Shown: piece after piece, positions 57,730 through 64,000 of the stretch
Numbering within the stretch: position 1 is the stretch's first letter
How the letters are laid out: each line of letters begins with the position of its first letter
Assembly (NCBI RefSeq): GCF_022179245.1
Contig: NZ_BPQM01000063.1
Location: forward strand, 1 to 64,000
Length of the DNA stretch: 64,000 nucleotides
Source of the DNA: Methylobacterium gregans
Lineage (GTDB): Bacteria; Pseudomonadota; Alphaproteobacteria; Rhizobiales; Beijerinckiaceae
Reading direction: 5' to 3'
Made by a program: the position numbers and the translations under genes
Notes under the pieces: model-generated
Told to the model about the DNA's origin: nothing
Seen by the model: only the letters and a program-made list of their open reading frames with translations
Databases searched by the model: none

Positions 57730-58683
57730 TCACGCGGCAGTCCGGATCTGTTCATCCGCCTCCGTTGTCGGGGAAGCGGCGCCCGTGACTGTATCGGCGA
57801 CCGGTAAATAGTCTCGCAGCGCCGACCACAGGTGCCATTGCTCGGGCCGCGCCCGCAGGCTGGCCTCGATATGGGCGCGCACGAGGGCGGCGACGCGGGC
57901 GCGCTCGTCGGGCGCGCTCGACTGGACCTCGAAGGTGGGGCCGACCCGCACGAGGTCGCCCTTCGGCTCCATCGTGCAGGCTAGCGGCACGACGAGCGCG
58001 TTGGTGAGCCGGGCCAGCGTGTCGGTGCCGAAGGCGAAGCGGGTCTCCAGGCCCAGCACCGGCATCGGAGCGGGGGCGCCGTAGGCCGGGTCGAGGTCGC
58101 AGAAGTTCACGACCACCGCGCCGTTGCGGGCGAATCGCACGGCCTCGAGAAAGCCCATCCGGTCGGTCACCTGATGGAAGCGCATCGCGACGCCGACCTC
58201 GCGGATCCGCTCGATCACCGCGGTCTCCAGGGGCATGTCGTCGCGCTGGCGCAGCACGAGGAGCGGCCGGCCCGGAAAGAAGCGTACCATCAGGCTCGCG
58301 AGCGAGAAGACGTAGGCCCCCATGTGAAGCGGCGTCAGGATCACGGGCCGCCCGGTCGCGGCCACGCGCTCCAGCGCGGCCGGGTCCGAGACCGCGACGT
58401 GCCGCGTGTCGCGCAGGAGTGCCGGCACGGTGCGCACGAGGAGCGCCAGCCACTCGGCCTCGGTCTGCAGGTTGTGCAGCACCGCCGCGCGCTCCAGGCG
58501 CCGCGCCTCGCGGGCCGACTGGCGCAGGACGCGCTGGAACAGGCGGGCATGGCCGGGCGTCTCGAAGCCGCGCAGGACGCCCGCGATCGTGAACCGCGCC
58601 CGCAGCACGCTGCGCCGCGTCCGAAGCGGCAGACCGGCGATGCGGCGCGCCAGAAAACCGACGCGCGGGTCGATCACCGTCAT
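57730..58683 (-). CDS. LpxL/HtrB-like acyltransferase (LABLAT superfamily)
   Basis: 317 residues. The pattern ILTPLHMGAYVFSLASLM (His120), LVLRQRDDMPLE, VVNFCDLDPAYGAPAPMPVLG and EQWHLWSAL fits lipid A/lysophospholipid acyltransferases of the LpxL fold. Usual members have H-x4-E/D at the active site; here the acidic position is Val125, so either another residue helps or the enzyme is altered. No membrane helix at the N-terminus is clear. It sits between the peptide precursors and hlyD with its start 109 bases downstream of the first precursor's stop, so it is the best candidate to act on the peptide or on its membrane target. Could be an ordinary lipid acyltransferase. Confidence 0.8.
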   Translation of the reverse strand: MTVIDPRVGFLARRIAGLPLRTRRSVLRARFTIAGVLRGFETPGHARLFQRVLRQSAREARRLERAAVLHNLQTEAEWLALLVRTVPALLRDTRHVAVSDPAALERVAATGRPVILTPLHMGAYVFSLASLMVRFFPGRPLLVLRQRDDMPLETAVIERIREVGVAMRFHQVTDRMGFLEAVRFARNGAVVVNFCDLDPAYGAPAPMPVLGLETRFAFGTDTLARLTNALVVPLACTMEPKGDLVRVGPTFEVQSSAPDERARVAALVRAHIEASLRARPEQWHLWSALRDYLPVADTVTGAASPTTEADEQIRTAA

Positions 58684-58750
58684 CTCGCGCTCCCCTGATC
58701 CGTCCGTGACACCGACCGGGACGGACCGCGTCCCGGCCTCACCGGAGAGG

Positions 58751-58776
58751 CGCGCGGCGCCCGAGGCGGCCGCGCG
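58751..58776 (-). terminator. Hairpin after precursor gene 1
   Basis: CGCGCGGC (58751-58758) pairs with GCCGCGCG (58769-58776), 17 bases beyond the stop of the precursor gene at 58793. A second stem, CCGGGAC with GTCCCGG (58716-58736), follows. A partial terminator would give more precursor than transporter mRNA. Confidence 0.55.
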
Positions 58777-58792
58777 CGTCTCGTTCAGGCCC

Positions 58793-58912
58793 TCAGCACT
58801 TCTTGGACTTGCCGCCGCAATCCTTGGCGGGCGGGCAGGCCGGGGGGGTCGGCTCGCACTTGGAGGTGCCGCCGGTCACAGTGTTCAGGGCCTTCGCGTC
58901 GAGCTTCGTCAT
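58793..58912 (-). CDS. Double-glycine leader peptide precursor 1
   Basis: 39 residues from ATG 58912, GGGAG 8 bases upstream. The leader is MTKLDAKALNTVTGG: Leu at -12 and -7, Val at -4, Gly at -2/-1, an exact double-glycine consensus. The 24-residue core has four Cys at core positions 4, 11, 17, 24 (spacing x6, x5, x6), six prolines or small residues between them (CEPTPPAC, CPPAKDCGG), five Lys against one Glu and one Asp, so net about +3. No aromatic residue. Export and cleavage by the adjacent C39 exporter is the natural reading. Target and modification unknown; a metal-binding or disulfide peptide and a bacteriocin are both possible. Confidence 0.9.
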   Translation of the reverse strand: MTKLDAKALNTVTGGTSKCEPTPPACPPAKDCGGKSKKC

Positions 58913-58961
58913 GATCCGTACTCCCGATCTCTGCGTTGCGTCTGGGGCTGGAAATCCCGGA

Positions 58962-58991
58962 GGGCACGCGCCGCGGTCACGGCGCGCGCCC
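58962..58991 (-). terminator. Hairpin after precursor gene 2
   Basis: GGGCACGCGCCG (58962-58973) pairs with CGGCGCGCGCCC (58980-58991) with one mismatch, 6 bases beyond the stop of precursor 2. Similar in place and composition to the hairpin after precursor 1. Confidence 0.6.
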
Positions 58992-58997
58992 GTCAGA

Positions 58998-59117
58998 TCA
59001 GCACTTCTTGGACTTGCCGCCGCAATCCTTGGCGGGCGGGCAGGCCGGGGGGGTCGGCTCGCACTTGGAGGTGCCGCCGGTCACAGCCTTCAGGGTCTTC
59101 GCGTCGAGCTTCGTCAT
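58998..59117 (-). CDS. Double-glycine leader peptide precursor 2
   Basis: 39 residues from ATG 59117, AGGAGG 7 bases upstream: the strongest ribosome-binding site of the cluster. Leader MTKLDAKTLKAVTGG differs from precursor 1 only at residues 8, 10 and 11; the 24-residue core is identical in sequence to precursor 1, including all Cys. The duplicated unit spans 120 bases plus hairpin. It is the first gene of the operon and has an AT-rich promoter region upstream (59160-59290). Not found by length-based gene calling. Confidence 0.9.
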   Translation of the reverse strand: MTKLDAKTLKAVTGGTSKCEPTPPACPPAKDCGGKSKKC

Positions 59118-59435
59118 GGTTCTGCCTCCTGTTCCGAACCGGTGTTCCCCCGTTCGGTGAGAGGACAATGCTTATTTGGCACACCGGCGTCCAGCGGGCA
59201 GTAATGATTTTTCTAACATCTTTTCACAGGATAGACTGTTTTGGTTAAGGCCAGGACAGACTACGTAGAACTACTGATCTGAAGTTGAGCGATCAATCGA
59301 AGGGTGAAATAATTCGGTTCCTGCAACCTCAGAACGCAGGCCGCGGGCCCGCGGTTTGCCGAGCCGAGGCCTTCCGGTCGGCCCGGCCCGGGGCCGGCGC
59401 GTGTGGATGCGTTCGCTTGCCGGCGCCTGGCCGCC
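59118..59435. promoter_or_regulatory. AT-rich promoter region of the peptide operon
   Basis: About 110 bases (59160-59290) fall well below the GC of all surrounding DNA. Nearer the gene there is an inverted repeat CCGAAC-N12-GTTCGG (59134-59157). CTACGTAG (59261-59268) is a further palindrome. A clear -35/-10 pair could not be fixed by eye. The region also covers the 3' end of the coiled-coil gene. Confidence 0.5.
59341..59354 (-). terminator. Perfect palindrome after the coiled-coil gene
   Basis: CCGCGGGCCCGCGG is its own reverse complement. It lies 81 bases beyond the stop at 59436 and could end that transcript or insulate the peptide promoter. Confidence 0.5.
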
Positions 59436-59675
59436 TCAGGGGCGCGGGACAGGCCCGGCCGAGGCCGCCGACCGCGTGGGAGGCGCGTCCTCCGGCGGGC
59501 GCTGTCCGCTCTGCGCGAGGCCGCGGTCCATCGCCTCGCTGAGGCCCGTGCTGGTCCAGCGGATCTCGGCGAGGCGCGCGGCCGCCTCCCGCTGCACCCG
59601 CAGCGCCTCGGCGCGCAGGTGCTCCGCCTCCCGGAGGGCGGCGTTCAACCGGGCGAGAAGCGCGTCGTCGTCCAT
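59436..59675 (-). CDS. Small coiled-coil protein, 79 residues
   Basis: ATG 59675. LLARLNAALREAEHLRAEALR followed by RVQREAAARLAEI forms one long amphipathic helix; the C-terminal third is Pro/Ser/Ala-rich. No family recognised, and a strong ribosome-binding site is not seen, so this is a fair but not firm gene. It lies between the ABC-F gene and the peptide operon on the same strand. Confidence 0.5.
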   Translation of the reverse strand: MDDDALLARLNAALREAEHLRAEALRVQREAAARLAEIRWTSTGLSEAMDRGLAQSGQRPPEDAPPTRSAASAGPVPRP

Positions 59676-59773
59676 GCCCGGGAAGCTAGCGGGCGCGGCC
59701 CGGCCGCGCCTTCACCTGGGATACTGCGCCTGAGATACTGCGCCTGGGATAGAGGTGGGTGAGCCGCGCCGCC

Positions 59774-61396
59774 TCAGCTGCGCAGGCCCGGTGCCTCCTG
59801 GCCGGTGCGGGCGACGTACTCGGTGTAGCCCCCACCGTAATTGTGAACCCCGTCCGGCGTCAGCTCCAGCGTGCGGTTCGAGAGCGCGGCCAGGAAGTGC
59901 CGGTCGTGGGAAACGAACAGCATCGTGCCCTCGTAGCGCGCGAGCGCGGCGATCAGCATCTCCTTGGTCGCCATGTCGAGGTGGTTGGTCGGCTCGTCGA
60001 GCACCAGGAAGTTCGGCGGGTCGTAGAGCATCCGGGCCATCACGAGGCGGGCCTTCTCGCCGCCCGAGAGCACCCGGCAGCGCTTCTCCACGTCGTCGCC
60101 CGAGAAGCCGAAGCAGCCCGCGAGGTTGCGCAGCGAGCCCTGGCCGGCCTGCGGGAAGGTCTCCTCCAGCATCTCGAAGATGGTCTGGTCGCCGTCGAGG
60201 ATGTCCATCGCGTGCTGGGCGAAGTAGCCGAGCTTCACGCTCGACCCGAGGGCGACACTGCCGTCATCGGGCTCGGTCGTGCCGGTGACGAGCTTCAGGA
60301 GCGTGGACTTGCCCGCACCGTTCACGCCCATCACGCACCAGCGCTCGCGGCGGCGGACCGCGAAGTCGAGCCCCTCGTAGATGGTGCGGCTGCCGTAGCG
60401 TTTGTGCACGCCCTTGAGCGTGGCGACCTCCTCGCCGGAGCGGGGGGCGGGCTGGAAGTCGAAGGCGACCGACTGGCGGCGCTTCGGGGGCTCGACGCGC
60501 TCGATCTTGTCGAGCTTCTTCACCCGGCTCTGCACCTGCGCGGCGTGCGAGGCGCGGGCCTTGAAGCGCTCGATGAAGGCGATCTCCTTGGCCAGCATCG
60601 CCTGTTGACGCTCGAACTGCGCCTGCTGCTGCTGCTCGTTGAGCTGGCGCTGCTGCTCGTAGAAGGCGAAATCGCCCGAGTAGGTGGTGAGCGTGCCGCC
60701 GTCGATCTCGATCACCTTCGAGACGATGCGGTTCATGAACTCGCGGTCGTGCGAGGTCATCATCAGGGCGCCGTCGAAGCCCTTGAGGAAGGATTCGAGC
60801 CAGATCAGGCTCTCGATGTCGAGGTGGTTGGAGGGCTCGTCGAGCAGCATCACGTCGGGGCGCATCAGGAGGATGCGGGCGAGCGCGACGCGCATCTTCC
60901 AGCCGCCCGAGAGCTTGCCGACGTCGCCGTCCATCATCTCCTGGCTGAAGCCGAGGCCGGCCAGCACCTCCTGGGCGCGCCCCTCCAGCGCGTAGCCGTC
61001 GAGTTCCTCGAACCGGGCCTGGACCTCGCCGTAGCGCTCGACCAGCGCCTCCATCTCGTCCATGCGCTTGGGATCGGCCAGCGCCGCCTCCAGGGCCTGC
61101 AATTCGGTCGCGACCGCGCTCACCGGTCCCGCGCCCTCCATCACGGCGGCGACCGTCGAGCAGCCGGCCATCTCGCCGACGTCCTGGCTGAAATAGCCGA
61201 TCGTGATGCCGCGGTCGGCCGCGACCTGCCCCTCGTCGGGCTGCTCCTCGCCAGTCATCATCCGGAACAGGGTGGTCTTGCCGGCGCCGTTCGGGCCCAC
61301 GAGCCCGGCCTTCTCGCCGCGCTGCAGGGCGGCGGAGGCCTCGACGAAGACGAGCTGGCGGCCGTTCTGCTTGGTGATCTTGTCGAGGCGTATCAT
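59774..61396 (-). CDS. ABC-F family ATPase
   Basis: 540 residues with two ABC domains and no membrane part. Walker A motifs GPNGAGKTTLF and GVNGAGKSTLL, signatures LSGGWKMRVALARIL and LSGGEKARLVMARML, Walker B LLDEPSNHLD and LDEPTNHLD, and the linker with EQQQQAQFERQQAMLAKE and KKLDKIERVEPPKRRQ. ABC-F proteins act on the ribosome; this looks like the YbiT/Uup housekeeping type rather than a resistance type. Start ATG 61396. Confidence 0.95.
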   Translation of the reverse strand: MIRLDKITKQNGRQLVFVEASAALQRGEKAGLVGPNGAGKTTLFRMMTGEEQPDEGQVAADRGITIGYFSQDVGEMAGCSTVAAVMEGAGPVSAVATELQALEAALADPKRMDEMEALVERYGEVQARFEELDGYALEGRAQEVLAGLGFSQEMMDGDVGKLSGGWKMRVALARILLMRPDVMLLDEPSNHLDIESLIWLESFLKGFDGALMMTSHDREFMNRIVSKVIEIDGGTLTTYSGDFAFYEQQRQLNEQQQQAQFERQQAMLAKEIAFIERFKARASHAAQVQSRVKKLDKIERVEPPKRRQSVAFDFQPAPRSGEEVATLKGVHKRYGSRTIYEGLDFAVRRRERWCVMGVNGAGKSTLLKLVTGTTEPDDGSVALGSSVKLGYFAQHAMDILDGDQTIFEMLEETFPQAGQGSLRNLAGCFGFSGDDVEKRCRVLSGGEKARLVMARMLYDPPNFLVLDEPTNHLDMATKEMLIAALARYEGTMLFVSHDRHFLAALSNRTLELTPDGVHNYGGGYTEYVARTGQEAPGLRS

Positions 61397-61600
61397 CGGG
61401 TCGCGGGCGCTGAGGAGGGTGTTCCCGGGGGCCTTACGACATGGGCCGGACGAGCGGAAGGCGCGCGCCGGGTCAGGCCCTCATGTCGGGCCGCACGGCT
61501 CACGGATCGGGACGGAGGGCGGTCTCCGCATCGCGGTCGTGGGCCACCCTCCGCCAAGGGTCGTGCGCCGGGAGCGGGCTCGGACCGCCGCTCCGACCCC

Positions 61601-62068
61601 TCAGACGGAGCCCGCTCGATAGGAGCCGCGCCGGGCGGCATAGCGCGCGTAGGACCGGTGCGCGCGGGCGACGCGGTGGCGGGCGCTCCCGTGCCAGGCG
61701 AGGCGGTGCGGGCCGGTATCGGCGTGGATCAGGCCGCCCGCGTAGGAGCCGATGCCGCCGACCTGGGGCATGCTGCGCAGGACGGCCAGCGTCCGGCCGA
61801 CCGATGCGGCGCGGGGACGGAAATCGACCGCGGCCCCGCGGTAGTGCTGCGAGTTGTGCGCGTGGCGCCCGCCGCAGGTGGAGGTGATCTCGATCGGCCC
61901 GATCCGGGCGGTCAGCTGGGCGATCATCGCGCGCGTGCGCGGCTGCAGGCAGCCGAGGCCGCGGACCTGGGGTTGGAAGGAGACGTAGCTGGTGGCTGGT
62001 CGGGCTTGTGCGGCCGTCGCGAGACCCGTGAGGGTAGCGAGGCAGGCGAGCGCGATCCGGATCCGCAT
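61601..62068 (-). CDS. Exported M15-like peptidase domain protein
   Basis: 155 residues. Signal peptide MRIRIALACLATLTGLATAAQA, then TSTCGGRHAHNSQHYRGAAVDFRP and GGLIHADTGPH: the His/Asp metal ligands of peptidase M15 (D-Ala-D-Ala carboxypeptidase-like) domains, as seen in short periplasmic members. A basic, Arg/Ser/Tyr-rich tail follows. It may trim the cell wall. Confidence 0.8.
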   Translation of the reverse strand: MRIRIALACLATLTGLATAAQARPATSYVSFQPQVRGLGCLQPRTRAMIAQLTARIGPIEITSTCGGRHAHNSQHYRGAAVDFRPRAASVGRTLAVLRSMPQVGGIGSYAGGLIHADTGPHRLAWHGSARHRVARAHRSYARYAARRGSYRAGSV

Positions 62069-62243
62069 CCAGTGTTCCCTTGGCTGTTGGAGAAGGCGGG
62101 CGGGTTAGGGGAAGCGCCCGCCTGGGTCAACCGAGGACCGCACACCTCTCGGTTGCTGGACGCCACCCTTGATCCGGCCATCCTGGGCTGGCCTGATGAG
62201 CGGGCACGGGCGGGATCGCGGGTCCGGGAGACGATTCGGAACG

Positions 62244-62506
62244 ATGGCACAGGCTTCCGACGGCGTTCACCAGCCGCTGCGCGCATCCATCGCCGCCTTC
62301 GTCGGCACGAACATCTCGATGGCCTACTGGCTCAGCGGCGCGATCTTCGGCGGCCCGCCCCGATCCTCGGCACCATCCTGGTTGAGAAGGCGGGCGGGGC
62401 GTGGTGGCCGCTCGCCCTCCCGTTCAGCGCGATCGCGGCGATCTCGCCGGTCTCGGTCCTGGCGCTGCGGGGGCCGCGCGAGCGCCAGATGATGCGGACG
62501 GCCTGA
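62244..62506 (+). pseudogene. C-terminal remnant of an MFS transporter
   Basis: FVGTNISMAYWLSGAIFGG in one frame continues as APILGTILVEKAGGAWWPL and FSAIAAISPVSVLALRGPRERQ in another, with one base missing near 62345. Two consecutive membrane helices and the basic tail are those of the end of MFS (metabolite:H+ symporter) proteins. The rest of the gene is absent. The first recognisable ATG is 62244, but it is not the original start. Confidence 0.7.
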
Positions 62507-62547
62507 ATCGCGCGGTGGGCCGCGAGAGAGAGCCAGAAGAGGACCGG

Positions 62548-63573
62548 ATGAAGACCTTCCATCACCCCGATCAGGCGCTGCACCACCCGCGCACCTATTT
62601 CTCGCGCGGGCAGATGCGCGAGCCCCAGGAGGTGCCCGCCCGCGAGCAGGCGCTGCTCGCCGCGGTGCACGACCTCGGCTTCCCCGTGTCGGAGCCGCCC
62701 GATGCCGGTGCGGCGCCGATCCTGGCCGTCCACGGGATGGACTACCTGCGCTTCCTGCAGGACGCGCACGCGGACTGGACCGCGCTCGGGCCGGACTGGG
62801 GCGGGGAGGTGGTATCCAACATCTTCGTGCGCGAGCCGAACGCCCTCCGGGGCGTGCTGGCGCAGGCCGGGCGCTACATCGCGGACGGCAGCGCCCCGAT
62901 CGGCCCCGGGACGTTCCGGGCCGCCTACGCCTCGGCCCAGTGCGCGGTCGCGGGCGCCGACGCGCTGAATGCCGGCGCGCGGGAGGCCTACGCCTTGTGC
63001 CGCCCGCCCGGCCACCACGCGCGCCGCGAGGCGGCCGGCGGATTCTGCTTCCTCAACAACGCGGCGATCGCCGCCGAGCGTCTGCGCGCGCGCCATGCCC
63101 GCGTCGCCATTCTCGACACCGACATGCATCACGGCCAGGGCATCCAGGAGATCTTCTACGACCGGGCGGACGTCTTCTACGTCTCGATCCACGGCGACCC
63201 GACGAACTTCTACCCCGCCACCGCGGGCTTCGCGGAGGAGCGCGGGAGCGGGGCGGGGGCGGGCTACAACCTGAACCTGCCGATGCCGCACGGCTCGGAC
63301 GAGGGGGTGTTCTTCGCAGAGCTCGCGCGGGCACTGCGGGCGCTCGCGCTCTATCGGCCGGACGCCCTCGTCCTCTCGCTGGGCTTCGACATCTACGCGG
63401 GTGATCCCCAGGCGAAGGTGGCGGTCAGCCCCGACGGCTTCGCGCGTCTGGGGGCGGCGATCGGCGGTCTTCGCGCGCCGACGCTGGTCGTGCAGGAGGG
63501 CGGCTACTGCATCGCGGCGCTGACCGAACTCTCGCGGCGCTTCTTCACGGGCTTCGCGGCGGCCCGCGGCTAG
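62548..63573 (+). CDS. Histone-deacetylase-like amidohydrolase (acetylpolyamine type)
   Basis: 341 residues. YALCRPPGHHARREAAGGFC, ILDTDMHHGQGIQEIFYDRAD and SLGFDIYAGDPQ hold the zinc ligands (Asp, His, Asp) and the active-site His-His pair. It resembles bacterial acetylpolyamine amidohydrolases in the N-terminus (MKTFHHPDQALHHPRTYFSR). It would remove acetyl from polyamines or similar small amides. ATG 62548 follows GGACCGG. Downstream of the MFS remnant. Confidence 0.9.
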   Translation: MKTFHHPDQALHHPRTYFSRGQMREPQEVPAREQALLAAVHDLGFPVSEPPDAGAAPILAVHGMDYLRFLQDAHADWTALGPDWGGEVVSNIFVREPNALRGVLAQAGRYIADGSAPIGPGTFRAAYASAQCAVAGADALNAGAREAYALCRPPGHHARREAAGGFCFLNNAAIAAERLRARHARVAILDTDMHHGQGIQEIFYDRADVFYVSIHGDPTNFYPATAGFAEERGSGAGAGYNLNLPMPHGSDEGVFFAELARALRALALYRPDALVLSLGFDIYAGDPQAKVAVSPDGFARLGAAIGGLRAPTLVVQEGGYCIAALTELSRRFFTGFAAARG

Positions 63574-63683
63574 GTTTTCCCGACGTTTTCGCTTGCGGGC
63601 GCGGGGCTTTCGGTCGCGGCGGCGCAACTCCGGCTGCACGCGGCAGTTGCATCCGTGACCGAAGCAACGTTCCGGAGCACTCG

Positions 63684-63953
63684 ATGATCAAAGCAGGCCC
63701 GTTCGCCGTCCTCGCCATTCTGACCGCCGGCCCGGCGCTGGCGCAGCCCGCGACCACGGCCGCGCCTTCCGCGGCGGGCGGTACGGTGACGACCCAGCCC
63801 AACACCACCGGCAACAGCCCCGACGTCGTGATCTCCCGCGGCGGCACCGGCGCCGAGACCGCCACCACGAACTCGGCGGCGGGCGGCAATGCGGGCCAGC
63901 CGGAGCGCGGCGTGCCGCAGGGCAGCGCCAACGGCGGCGGCAGCAGCCGCTGA
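63684..63953 (+). CDS. Small exported Gly/Thr/Ser-rich protein
   Basis: 89 residues with a signal peptide (MIKAGPFAVLAILTAGPALAQ) and a low-complexity remainder (TTAAPSAAGGTVTTQPNTTG; ETATTNSAAGGNAG). No cysteine and no domain; probably disordered in the periplasm. Common in methylobacteria, role unknown. Confidence 0.6.
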   Translation: MIKAGPFAVLAILTAGPALAQPATTAAPSAAGGTVTTQPNTTGNSPDVVISRGGTGAETATTNSAAGGNAGQPERGVPQGSANGGGSSR

Positions 63954-64000
63954 GCGCGGCGCCGATTCGGGCCGACCGGGTCCCGGCCGGGCAGGGGGCG

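Noticed and set aside
58785..58967. 60-codon minus-strand frame overlapping precursor 1
   Set aside because: It is in a different frame from the duplicated ATG and double-glycine leader, and its matching frame at the second copy has a different start and stop, whereas the 39-codon frames are the same in both copies.
59130..59290. A -35/-10 promoter pair for the peptide operon
   Set aside because: Several partial matches exist but none is clearly better than the others by eye.
59774..61396. ABC-F protein as self-resistance for the peptide
   Set aside because: It is a housekeeping type, separated by another gene and about 650 bases, and the peptide has no sign of a ribosome target.

Overview
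The window is high-GC DNA (roughly 70% by eye) from an alphaproteobacterium of the order Hyphomicrobiales. The best guess is Methylobacterium or a close relative. Support comes from the decayed PQQ methanol dehydrogenase (XoxF/MxaF-type) remnant, the ispB/trmN6/sppA/glyQ/glyS neighbourhood, DUF6894 and IalB-type proteins, an HWE sensor kinase, a GTTC-N7-GTTC SOS box, and frequent GTG/TTG starts. No rRNA, tRNA, CRISPR array or intact insertion sequence was found.

Layout. 0-1.1 kb is gene debris: a threonine-aldolase-like fragment (-) beside a frameshifted, internally deleted PQQ methanol dehydrogenase (+). 1.1-9.8 kb holds metC, an Rmf-like peptide, rarD, a hybrid histidine kinase, a TlpA-type thioredoxin, argH and an IalB-like exported protein. 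9.9-20 kb is housekeeping: glyS/glyQ, an S49 peptidase, DUF6894, trmN6, ispB, ispE and an exported TPR protein. 20-24 kb has a PAS-HWE kinase, a Crp/Fnr regulator and dinB with an SOS box. 24-28 kb has a DUF3750 protein and a large two-domain glycosyltransferase. 28-37.8 kb is a valine/isobutyryl-CoA catabolic cluster (acyl-CoA synthetase, crotonase, mmsB, hydroxyisobutyryl-CoA hydrolase, acyl-CoA dehydrogenase, mmsA) with a divergent LysR regulator and an iron alcohol dehydrogenase. 38-52 kb is mixed: HAD phosphatase, LOV photosensor protein, msrA, UPF0114, the trifunctional Aas lipid-repair protein, 8-oxoguanine-deaminase-like hydrolase, several small unknowns, 3-methyladenine glycosylase, esterase, GST and SDR.

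52.3-59.1 kb holds the most interesting system: a complete type I secretion set (TolC on +; C39-peptidase ABC exporter and HlyD adaptor on -) in line with an LpxL/HtrB-like acyltransferase and two tandem, almost identical 39-residue genes. Each tiny gene encodes a 15-residue double-glycine leader followed by the same 24-residue, four-cysteine, proline-rich cationic core. Each is followed by a GC hairpin. This looks like an undescribed secreted peptide (bacteriocin/RiPP-like or metal-binding) whose leader is cut and whose core is exported by the adjacent transporter. Both peptide genes are too small for ordinary gene calling and can only be seen by reading the minus strand. 59.4-64 kb returns to ordinary genes: a coiled-coil protein, an ABC-F ATPase, an M15-like peptidase, an MFS transporter remnant, an HDAC-like amidohydrolase and a small exported protein.

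A family of CCCTCTCC/GGAGAGGG palindromes recurs between genes (about 6.5, 9.8, 34.0, 45.3 and possibly 52.1 kb) and probably serves as terminators or REP-like elements.
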